From contig CAYTSW010000129.1 of the NCBI GenBank assembly GCA_964440605.1, forward strand, positions 1 through 7,597: a stretch of 7,597 nt of DNA, written 5' to 3'. Positions 1 through 4,662 of this stretch are shown here, piece by piece. Source of the DNA: CAYTSW01 sp964440605 (GTDB taxonomy: Bacteria > Planctomycetota > Phycisphaerae > Phycisphaerales > UBA1924). Under the pieces are notes generated by a model. The model saw only the letters and a program-made list of their open reading frames with translations. It had not been told where the DNA came from and did no database searches. Each line of letters begins with the position of its first letter. Positions within the stretch are counted from its first letter, which is position 1. The position numbers and the translations under genes are program-made.

Positions 1-51
1 ATACGATATCGTTTCACGTGACTGGAGTTCAGACGTGTGCTCTTCCGATCT
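1..51 (+). other. Illumina P7/TruSeq adapter left on contig end (not genomic)
   Basis: Positions 18-51 match the standard 34-nt TruSeq read-2 adapter base for base: it begins GTGACTGGAGTTCAG and ends GCTCTTCCGATCT. Positions 1-9 (ATACGATAT) match the end of the P7 flow-cell primer (ATACGAGAT) with one mismatch. Positions 10-17 (CGTTTCAC) then fit an 8-nt sample index. Adapter identity is established knowledge; the index assignment is inference. Any peptide translated from these bases is artificial, including N-termini reading MLFRS, MCSSDL or MTGVQTCALPI. Genomic sequence starts at about 52. Confidence 0.97.
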
Positions 52-1149
52 ATCCTCCTCGGCCCCGCGGTCGCCGGCCGCCTCGCCCCCGACGCCTACA
101 CCGCCGCGACGCGCGGCGGCGTCACGCAAGCCCACGCCCTGCGCGACTTCGACACCGAAACCGCCGCCCAGGTCGCGGCCCTCAACGAGTCGGGCGTCTC
201 GCCCGAGGCGATCACGGAGCAGGTCGACCAGCGGACGGCCGAGCGTCAGCCGCTGGTGGAGGCGCTCACAGATGCGCGCGCGGAGCACGAGTTCCACCTG
301 AACGAAAGCGTGTTCGCCGCGATCGGCGTGCTGCTGCTCGTGATCATGCCGCTGTGCGTGCCGCGAACGCGCCATGCGCTCAGCGGCGTCATGCGACCTG
401 AACAATCGGGCACGGACGAGCCGGCCCACTGGATGCCGCTGATAGGTGTAGCCTCCGTCTGGGTCGCGGCTTTGGCGGCGAGCTTCTTCGTAGGCGAACT
501 CACGATCGGCGGGCGGGAGGGCCTCGTCATCGGCGCGGCGCTGCTGGCCCCGACAGCGGCCGCCCACGCACGCCGAGCCGCGGCTGTCGCCATCCTGATC
601 GCCTCGGCCGCGCCGCTGGTGCTCCTGCTGATCGCCGTGGCTGCGCAGAGCGGGCAGTGGGCCGGTGTTGCTGTCGGCCTCCCCATCATCGCCGTCCGAG
701 TCGTTCGGAGCGCTCCAACGCAGTATGTCCGCCGCTGGCGTCGTCTCGCCCGCCCCATCGGCCTCGGCGTCGCGCTGCCCGCGCTCGCCGCGTTCGTCAC
801 CGCGCGCCTCGACCCGTACGCCCTCGGCACATGGACCTTCCTCGCCCTCGCGCTCGTCGCGCTGCTCGCCTCGGCAGACCTGCGCTGGTACCTCGCCGGC
901 CGCACGCTCCGGGCGTCGCACATCCAGCGCCCGATGACCCTCGCCGCCAGATTCACCAACCACGGCTCGGGCGTCGCGACGCTCATGCTGACCGCGGCCT
1001 TCTTCGCCGCGGGGCTGATCAGCGAAACCGTCGCCGCGGCTTTGCTCCTGCTCGCGTTGTCGGCCGAGCTGACGACGACGCTCCGTGCCCGCATCGCCAA
1101 AGCCCTCGACGACGGTCGACCGCTGACCGAGGCGCTGGACGACGAGTGA
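52..1149 (+). CDS. CPA-type cation:proton antiporter-like membrane protein, 5'-truncated
   Basis: About 365 residues remain. The true N-terminus is missing because the reading frame runs back into adapter at 51, so no start codon can be given. The protein is hydrophobic with roughly eight to ten membrane segments. Landmarks fit the Na+/H+ exchanger (CPA1/CPA2) fold in order: an opening ILLGPAVAGRLAP like the family's LLGPxxLGxLAP; VFAAIGVLLLVIM (about residues 87-99) like the next helix; IGAALLAPTAAAHARR (from 529) like the GAALxATS helix; and a last helix region, GLISETVAAALLLLAL followed by TTTLRARI, like the family's C-terminal end. Two oddities stand out. A polar stretch of about 70 residues (15-85, acidic and Q-rich) sits between the first two helices. 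The usual Asp-Asp/Asn-Asp ion site appears to be replaced by ASAAPL (near 600-615), and the RGE-like motif by GSG (H304-G307). This may be a divergent or non-transporting relative. The assignment is by remembered motifs, not by a search; an unrelated polytopic protein is the alternative. It ends convergently with the kdsC-like gene. Confidence 0.5.
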   Translation: MLLGPAVAGRLAPDAYTAATRGGVTQAHALRDFDTETAAQVAALNESGVSPEAITEQVDQRTAERQPLVEALTDARAEHEFHLNESVFAAIGVLLLVIMPLCVPRTRHALSGVMRPEQSGTDEPAHWMPLIGVASVWVAALAASFFVGELTIGGREGLVIGAALLAPTAAAHARRAAAVAILIASAAPLVLLLIAVAAQSGQWAGVAVGLPIIAVRVVRSAPTQYVRRWRRLARPIGLGVALPALAAFVTARLDPYALGTWTFLALALVALLASADLRWYLAGRTLRASHIQRPMTLAARFTNHGSGVATLMLTAAFFAAGLISETVAAALLLLALSAELTTTLRARIAKALDDGRPLTEALDDE

Positions 1150-1157
1150 GCGTGTTC

Positions 1158-1186
1158 GAGCACGCGTTGCGGGCAACCCGTGGCAC
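1158..1186 (+). repeat. REP-like palindrome, copy A (plus orientation)
   Basis: This 29-nt module has left flank GAG, arm CACGCGTTGC, spacer GG, arm GCAACCCGTG and right flank GCAC. The arms pair over 10 bp with one mismatch. It starts 8 nt after the stop of the membrane-protein gene. The unequal flanks (GAG versus GCAC) give the element a direction, and copy B is the same module reversed. No T-tract follows, so it is not a standard intrinsic terminator, though its hairpin could protect the transcript 3' end. Confidence 0.8.
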
Positions 1187-1201
1187 AAGGGCCAGCGCGC
1201 C

Positions 1202-1241
1202 TATCCCGGAGCGCCACGGCTTATCCGAGAGTGCCACGGCT
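1202..1241 (+). repeat. 20-bp tandem duplication (17/20 identical)
   Basis: Unit 1 (1202-1221) is TATCCCGGAGCGCCACGGCT and unit 2 (1222-1241) is TATCCGAGAGTGCCACGGCT. They abut exactly and differ at three positions. Each unit ends with the left half of the minus-oriented palindrome (GYGC then CACGGCT), so unit 1 carries an orphan half-copy and unit 2 runs into the complete copy B. This looks like local duplication or slippage at a repeat edge. Confidence 0.75.
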
Positions 1242-1259
1242 TGCGTGCAAGCCGTGCTC
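1231..1259 (-). repeat. REP-like palindrome, copy B (minus orientation)
   Basis: The module has left flank GTGC, arm CACGGCTTGC, spacer GT, arm GCAAGCCGTG and right flank CTC. The arms pair perfectly over 10 bp. Read on the minus strand it has the same GAG ... GCAC flanks as copy A, so A and B form an inverted pair 44 nt apart between two convergent genes, as in the BIME arrangement of enterobacterial REPs. Confidence 0.85.
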
Positions 1260-1336
1260 GTCCGCAGCACAAAAGACACCCCGCACCGACGCGGCGTGTG
1301 AATCCAACGCGTGGGCGCCCGCCGATCCGTGCTCCT

Positions 1337-1867
1337 TCAACCGAGCGACGCGACAATCGCGTCGGCCAGCTCTCGAAACGCCCCGTGCCCCCCCGGGCTC
1401 GTCAGCACGTGGTCCGCTTGCGCGCGCACGTGCGGCACCGCGTCGGCCGGGCAAGCGCAAAACCCAGCCAGCGCCATCGCCGGCAGGTCGTTCACGTCGT
1501 CGCCGATGTAGACCGTGCGCTCGCCGTCCACGCCCATCTGCTCGCAGAGCTTGATGAACCGCGGCCCCTTGTCGCCCTTGCCCGCGTCGACGTGCGCGAC
1601 GTCGAGCATCTGCGCGCGCCGACGGATGGAGTCGCCCTCCGTCGTCGCGCTGAGCCAGCCGATGACCAGACCAACACCGTGCAGGAGGTTGTGCCCCATG
1701 CCGTCGTGCGTCATGAAGCGTCGCCCGACGGTGCCGTCGGAGAAGCAGTAGAGCGAGCCGTCGGTGAGTGTGCCGTCGATGTCGGTAACGACGCCGGCGA
1801 CGTTCAGCGCGCGCAGGCGTTCGACGAGCAGGCGATCGGGCGTTTCGGGTCGGATGGCGTGTGACAT
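1337..1867 (-). CDS. kdsC: KdsC-like HAD phosphatase (3-deoxy-D-manno-octulosonate 8-phosphate phosphatase family)
   Basis: The product has 176 residues, the usual size for KdsC, which removes phosphate from Kdo-8-phosphate in the cytoplasm to supply Kdo for lipopolysaccharide. HAD motif I is DIDGTLTDG with nucleophile D29 and acid/base D31. It is followed by the family's DGxG element (D55-G56-M57-G58). Motif III is K100. Motif IV is GDDVNDLP, with D123, D124 and D127 as probable Mg2+ ligands. The small cap expected of this cap-less (C0) family agrees with the length. Motif II reads LSATTE (S73) where KdsC normally has TGR, so the arginine after it is missing; a different sugar-phosphate substrate is possible. 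The ATG at 1867 has no clear Shine-Dalgarno sequence, only a GC hairpin and an ACTTTTGCGCCC leader. The gene lies 108 nt downstream of HU on the same strand and is convergent with the antiporter-like gene. Family assignment is firm; exact substrate is inferred. Confidence 0.85.
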   Translation of the reverse strand: MSHAIRPETPDRLLVERLRALNVAGVVTDIDGTLTDGSLYCFSDGTVGRRFMTHDGMGHNLLHGVGLVIGWLSATTEGDSIRRRAQMLDVAHVDAGKGDKGPRFIKLCEQMGVDGERTVYIGDDVNDLPAMALAGFCACPADAVPHVRAQADHVLTSPGGHGAFRELADAIVASLG

Positions 1868-1880
1868 GGGCGCAAAAGTA

Positions 1881-1910
1881 CCGCGGCCCCGCTGAGTCGC
1901 GGGGCCGCGG
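1881..1910 (-). terminator. Strong GC hairpin, probable HU terminator / kdsC leader hairpin
   Basis: Positions 1881-1892 (CCGCGGCCCCGC) pair perfectly with 1899-1910 (GCGGGGCCGCGG), a 12-bp all-GC stem around the loop TGAGTC. On the minus strand it lies 65 nt after the HU stop and is followed by TACTTTTGCG, a short, imperfect U-tract. This fits an intrinsic terminator for HU. Its base is only 13 nt from the kdsC start codon, so in any read-through transcript it would sit directly beside the kdsC initiation region. Confidence 0.7.
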
Positions 1911-1960
1911 GTGGTTCGGAGCTGAAAAAGCCGTGGCGAGCTTGCCCGATCAGATAGGCA

Positions 1961-1983
1961 GCTCAGACGGGCCGCTCAGACGG
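1961..1983. repeat. 10-bp direct repeat spanning the HU stop codon
   Basis: GCTCAGACGG occurs at 1961-1970 and again at 1974-1983, a 13-bp period. The second copy contains the HU stop codon (TCA at 1976-1978 on the plus strand). It may be a small slippage duplication just past the coding end; chance cannot be excluded. Confidence 0.5.
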
Positions 1984-2404
1984 CGTCCTTAAGGCCCTTG
2001 AGCGGGCGGATCTTGACCACGTTGCGGGCGGGCTTGGCCTTGAAGACGGTCTCTTCGCCCGTGAAGGGGTTGATGCCCTTGCGCGCCTTGGTCGCGGGCT
2101 TCCGCTGCACGGTGACCTTCATCATGCCGGGGATGTTAAAGGTGCCGACGTTCCCCTTCTTGAGGTCCGCCGCGATCATCGCCTGGAGGGTGTCGAACAC
2201 CGCGGCGACATCCTTCTTGTTCACCTCGGCGTGCTCGGCGAGCTCGGAGTAGATCTCGCTCTTCGTGCGGGGCTTCTGCTTCGCTCCCACGATCCGGGCG
2301 GGCTTGCGGGCCGCCGCCTTCTTCGTCGTCTTCTTCGACGCGGTCTTCTTGCTCGTCTTGCGGGTGGTCTTCTTCTTGGTCTTCTTCGCGACACGCTTGG
2401 CCAT
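1976..2404 (-). CDS. HU-family nucleoid DNA-binding protein with histone-H1-like lysine-rich N-terminal tail
   Basis: The product has 142 residues against about 90 for ordinary HU. Residues 1-44 form a tail of Lys, Arg, Ala and Thr with 20 basic residues, and no acidic residue occurs before E50. Residues 45-142 are the HU/IHF fold: two dimerisation helices (TKSEIYSELAEHA, then KKDVAAVFDTLQAMIAADLKKG), the NIPGMMKV strand region, the DNA-bending arm with the conserved GINPFTGEE (P113 would be the intercalating proline at the arm tip) and the final LKGLKDAV. NIPGMMK replaces the GFGTF of E. coli HU, a known variant within the family. The ATG at 2404 is chosen because GGAGG lies 8 nt upstream and the lysine tail begins there; the frame stays open further upstream, but no HU-like sequence is encoded there. 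The expected role is DNA compaction and bending, the tail adding non-specific DNA contacts. It is divergent from the PilZ gene. Confidence 0.93.
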   Translation of the reverse strand: MAKRVAKKTKKKTTRKTSKKTASKKTTKKAAARKPARIVGAKQKPRTKSEIYSELAEHAEVNKKDVAAVFDTLQAMIAADLKKGNVGTFNIPGMMKVTVQRKPATKARKGINPFTGEETVFKAKPARNVVKIRPLKGLKDAV

Positions 2405-2412
2405 CTGCTGGT

Positions 2413-2417
2413 CCTCC
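2413..2417 (-). promoter_or_regulatory. Shine-Dalgarno site of the HU gene
   Basis: On the minus strand, GGAGG is followed by 8 nt (ACCAGCAG) and then ATG at 2404. This strong site decides the HU start against the longer open frame that continues upstream. Confidence 0.85.
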
Positions 2418-2495
2418 GCGGGTAAGTGAAAAAACGCTGCAATCGCACGTGGCACACGGGCGTCACGGCCATCCTGGCCCGCCCTCTGGAACAAG

Positions 2496-2524
2496 TTTGT
2501 ACGCACAAATCTACGGGCGCACAA
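2496..2524 (-). promoter_or_regulatory. Candidate sigma70-like promoter for HU
   Basis: On the minus strand, TTGTGC (2524-2519) is followed by a 17-nt spacer and TACAAA (2501-2496). This matches 3/6 of the -35 and 4/6 of the -10 consensus, and would give a leader of about 85 nt. A small dyad, TTTGT-ACGC-ACAAA (2496-2509), overlaps the -10 element and could be a protein-binding site. The match is weak, and planctomycete promoters are poorly characterised. Confidence 0.3.
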
Positions 2525-2705
2525 CCCGCTTCCCACCCGCAACACGCATTTCACCCCTGTTTTTTCAGTCTTAAACGTCTCTCGACACCCCACGCGCGAC
2601 GCGTCGACACCCTCGATCGGCCACGCCGAAAGGCTCAGACCTTGAGCGCTTCGGGCCGATAGAGCTTTGGGAAACCGCCCTGAACGCCCGATCCGCCCGC
2701 AGATC

Positions 2706-2711
2706 AGGGAG
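2706..2711 (+). promoter_or_regulatory. Shine-Dalgarno site of the PilZ gene
   Basis: AGGGAG lies 8 nt before the ATG at 2720. It fixes the start of this small gene and supports its being real. Confidence 0.65.
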
Positions 2712-2719
2712 CTCGCAGC

Positions 2720-3052
2720 ATGAAGAGCGACGCCCGCATCGACCGCCGACGCGACCCACGCACCCCCCTGACCCGCCCCTGCAAAGTCCGCCCGCTCAGC
2801 TCGCTGCGCTACAACGCGGGTCTCACGGCCGACGTGTCGGCAAGCGGCGCACTGCTCGAACTCGCCGGCCCCCGCGCCCTGCGCGAGGGCGACGAAGTCG
2901 AGGTCCACGTCGCATGGAGCGAGGAAGCCATCGCCTCCCGCGCGGCGTCCACCCGCGCCCGCGTCCGACGCGTCAGCCCCGCCGGCCCCGGGCGCCAACG
3001 CGTCGCGCTGGAGTACGTCCAGACCGCCACCGCGGCCCGAGCCGCCGCCTGA
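2720..3052 (+). CDS. Small stand-alone PilZ-domain protein (probable c-di-GMP receptor)
   Basis: The product has 110 residues, typical of a single PilZ domain. Both c-di-GMP-binding signatures are visible: RxxxR at R10-R14 (within RRRDPR) and DxSxxG at D38-V-S40-A-S-G43. The rest follows the PilZ beta-barrel pattern: GALLEL, a GDEVEVHVAW strand after a glycine turn, then ARVRRVSP and a closing VALEYV. There is no signal peptide or membrane segment, so it should be cytoplasmic. It would report c-di-GMP to an unknown partner involved in motility, adhesion or polysaccharide export; nothing nearby names that partner. The C-terminal tail (TATAARAAA) is short and low in complexity. The gene appears to be transcribed alone: it is divergent from HU, and a palindrome starts 11 nt after its stop. 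Confidence 0.85.
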   Translation: MKSDARIDRRRDPRTPLTRPCKVRPLSSLRYNAGLTADVSASGALLELAGPRALREGDEVEVHVAWSEEAIASRAASTRARVRRVSPAGPGRQRVALEYVQTATAARAAA

Positions 3053-3063
3053 CGTCGACCAAC

Positions 3064-3092
3064 GTGCCACGGGTTGCTCGCAACCCGTGATC
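3064..3092 (-). repeat. REP-like palindrome, copy C (minus orientation)
   Basis: The module has left flank GTGC, arm CACGGGTTGC, spacer TC, arm GCAACCCGTG and right flank ATC (CTC in copy B). The 10-bp arms are perfect. It starts 11 nt after the PilZ stop, echoing copy A just behind the antiporter-like gene. No T-tract follows. Confidence 0.85.
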
Positions 3093-3146
3093 CCCGATGC
3101 CCGCCACCGGAGAGATCCACGGTGCGACGGGTGACGGACGCTTGGG

Positions 3147-3175
3147 GGGCACGGCTTGCAAGCAAGCCATGGCAC
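3147..3175 (+). repeat. REP-like palindrome, copy D (plus orientation)
   Basis: The module has left flank GGG (GAG in copy A), arm CACGGCTTGC, spacer AA, arm GCAAGCCATG and right flank GCAC. There is one mismatch in the 10-bp arms, which would be a G-U pair in RNA of one strand. Confidence 0.8.
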
Positions 3176-3193
3176 ACGTCGGAAGTGGCTCCG

Positions 3194-3222
3194 GAGCACG
3201 GGTTGCGAGCGACCCGCAGCGC
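3194..3222 (+). repeat. REP-like palindrome, copy E (plus orientation, decayed)
   Basis: The left side is intact (GAG, then CACGGGTTGC, spacer GA). The right arm GCGACCCGCA differs from the expected GCAACCCGTG at three positions, and the flank is GCGC in place of GCAC. It lies 18 nt after copy D in the same orientation and about 100 nt before nadA. Confidence 0.65.
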
Positions 3223-3308
3223 GGAGTCAGCCCCCGCAAACCACTCGGAACAGGGCACTTTTCCGCATAGACTTCCCTCCCGCCGGCGAACACCACGCCG
3301 CGAACCGA

Positions 3309-3315
3309 AAGGTGG
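3309..3315 (+). promoter_or_regulatory. Shine-Dalgarno site of nadA
   Basis: AAGGTGG lies 5 nt before the ATG at 3321. It selects this start over longer in-frame options that would extend into the palindrome cluster, which codes for nothing NadA-like. Confidence 0.65.
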
Positions 3316-3320
3316 TCTTC

Positions 3321-4517
3321 ATGCAGTTGTGGCAGCCCGCTCTGCCCGAGCACTACACCCGATCGAGCCCCGACGAGCTCAGCCGCGCCATCGAAGCGCG
3401 CCGACGCGAGTTGGGCGATCGCCTGCTCATTCTCGGGCACCACTATCAGGCCGACGAGGTCATCCGTCATGCCGACCTCACGGGCGACTCGCTCAAGCTC
3501 TCTCAGCTCGCCGCCCAACGCGTCGCGGCTCAGGGCGCGCAGCACGTCATTTTCTGCGGCGTGCACTTCATGGCCGAGTCCGCCGACCTGCTCACTCCGG
3601 ACGACACCGCCGTCATCTTGCCCGATCTCTCAGCCGGCTGCTCGATGGCCGACATGGCCGACTACAACGACGCGCTCGAAGCTTGGGACCTGCTCCACGA
3701 AGCGCTCGACGGGCAGGGCTTCAACGGCCGCGTGATTCCCATCACGTACGTTAACTCCACCGCCGCCATCAAGGCCTTCGTCGGGTCCAACGGCGGCGCG
3801 TGCTGCACCTCCAGCAACGCCATGCAGGTCTTCGAGTGGGCGCTCAACGGCGGCACCGAGCCCAAGCGGCCCGGCGAAGAAATCAAAATCCTCTTCCTGC
3901 CCGACCAGCACCTCGGCCGCAACACCGCCGCGGCCCACGGCATCGACACCGACGCCCACACCGCTCTCTACGACCCGCGCCTGACCAACAAGGGCGAGCC
4001 GCTGGGCGGCATGACGACCGAGCAGCTCGCCGAAGCCCGCGTCATCCTGTGGGCCGGGCACTGCTCGGTACACAAGCTCTTCCGCCCCGAACATTGCGAC
4101 CAGATCCGCGCCGAGGCGCCCGAGACGACGATCATCGTCCACCCCGAATGCGCGAAGGAAGTCGTCGACAAGGCCGACCTCTGGGGCTCCACCGAGAAGA
4201 TCATCAAGACCATCGAGGCCGCTGAGCCCGGCTCCAAATGGGCCATCGGCACCGAGCACCACCTCGTGGCGCGGCTGTGCAAGGCCGCCGCCGAGCGCGG
4301 CGTGCACGCACGAATCCTCAGCGACTGCCAGTGCCTCTGCACCACGATGTACCGCATCGACGAGCCGCACCTGCTCTGGGTCCTCGACAGTCTCGCCGAG
4401 GGCAAGGTCGTCAATCGCATCAGCGTCCACCCCGAGGCCAAGGCCCCGGCGATCGACGCCCTCGAGCGGATGCTCAGCCTGACGGCACCCGACGCCGCCG
4501 CGCCCGCGGGACGCTGA
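3321..4517 (+). CDS. nadA: Quinolinate synthase NadA (long form)
   Basis: This [4Fe-4S] enzyme condenses iminoaspartate with dihydroxyacetone phosphate to quinolinate, the second step of de novo NAD synthesis, in the cytoplasm. It has 398 residues against about 350 in E. coli. Family motifs appear in order: LGHHYQ, GDSLKLSQLA, FCGVHFMAE, GCSMADM, YVNSTAAIKA, CTSSNA, FLPDQHLGRN, HPEC (274-277), GSTEKII, GTEHHLV and CLCTTMYRID. The probable cluster ligands are C79, C162 and C340. C340 is the last of three closely spaced cysteines (C336, C338, C340). About 30 residues (roughly 209-240, TDAHTALYDPRLTNKGEP and onward) are inserted between the LGRN and WAGHCSVH motifs compared with the E. coli enzyme; this probably marks a long NadA subtype. 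The last 12 residues are a non-conserved Ala/Pro tail. Its usual partners nadB and nadC are not in the window, so the gene seems to stand alone behind the palindrome cluster. Confidence 0.97.
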   Translation: MQLWQPALPEHYTRSSPDELSRAIEARRRELGDRLLILGHHYQADEVIRHADLTGDSLKLSQLAAQRVAAQGAQHVIFCGVHFMAESADLLTPDDTAVILPDLSAGCSMADMADYNDALEAWDLLHEALDGQGFNGRVIPITYVNSTAAIKAFVGSNGGACCTSSNAMQVFEWALNGGTEPKRPGEEIKILFLPDQHLGRNTAAAHGIDTDAHTALYDPRLTNKGEPLGGMTTEQLAEARVILWAGHCSVHKLFRPEHCDQIRAEAPETTIIVHPECAKEVVDKADLWGSTEKIIKTIEAAEPGSKWAIGTEHHLVARLCKAAAERGVHARILSDCQCLCTTMYRIDEPHLLWVLDSLAEGKVVNRISVHPEAKAPAIDALERMLSLTAPDAAAPAGR

Positions 4518-4652
4518 CGCCTCCCGAAGACACCGCGGACCGACCGTTCTCCGAACGCGGCGTCAGACTCGTGCGCATGTGAACCAAGGATCACCCGAGT
4601 CACGGGAGTCGGGCGAATATCGTCTGGCCGTGCCCGCTTCGGGCCCGACGAC

Positions 4653-4657
4653 GGAGG
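4653..4657 (+). promoter_or_regulatory. Shine-Dalgarno site deciding the GTG start at 4663
   Basis: GGAGG is followed by ACCCC and then GTG at 4663. It is the reason for choosing a GTG start for the large envelope gene: no ATG lies in frame between this site and the start of the membrane segment. No convincing promoter was recognised in the 145 nt after nadA, so the two genes may be co-transcribed. Confidence 0.8.
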
Positions 4658-4662
4658 ACCCC

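Larger units (their letters stand above)
2405..2719. other. Divergent intergenic region between HU and PilZ genes
   Basis: These 315 bases have no convincing gene in any frame and are less GC-rich than their surroundings, with several A/T runs (A6 near 2429-2434, T6 near 2560-2565). They should hold the promoters of both divergent genes. I can suggest a promoter for HU (2496-2524) and clear ribosome-binding sites at both edges, but no convincing promoter for the PilZ gene. No riboswitch or small RNA fold was recognised. Confidence 0.6.

Noticed and set aside
246..1217. Long minus-strand open frame (323 codons) opposite the antiporter-like gene
   Set aside because: The product is rich in Ser, Arg and Ala without domain character, typical of the antisense frame of GC-rich coding DNA. 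The plus frame has clear membrane helices.
1928..1937. Possible sixth palindrome remnant (AAGCCGTGGC)
   Set aside because: It matches only the right half for 10 bases and has no left arm; too short to separate from chance. A similar CGTGGCAC at 2449-2456 was dropped for the same reason.
2640..2665. Sigma70-type promoter for the PilZ gene (TTGAGC ... GATAGA)
   Set aside because: The spacer is only about 10 nt, too short for a functional -35/-10 pair.
3064..3092. Copy C as an intrinsic terminator for the PilZ gene
   Set aside because: The hairpin is good but no run of T follows in either direction, and the same hairpin occurs away from gene ends.
2405..3199. N-terminal extension of the HU frame upstream of 2404
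   Set aside because: The open frame continues back across the PilZ gene and a palindrome, but the encoded sequence is not HU-like and GGAGG sits exactly before the ATG at 2404.
1064..3320. CRISPR array formed by the spaced repeats
   Set aside because: The repeats alternate in orientation, have unequal spacing and diverged sequence, and no cas gene is present. They fit REP-like palindromes instead.
3630..4430. Minus-strand open frame of 266 codons opposite nadA
   Set aside because: nadA is unmistakable on the plus strand; the antisense product shows only repetitive Val/Gly/Asp composition.
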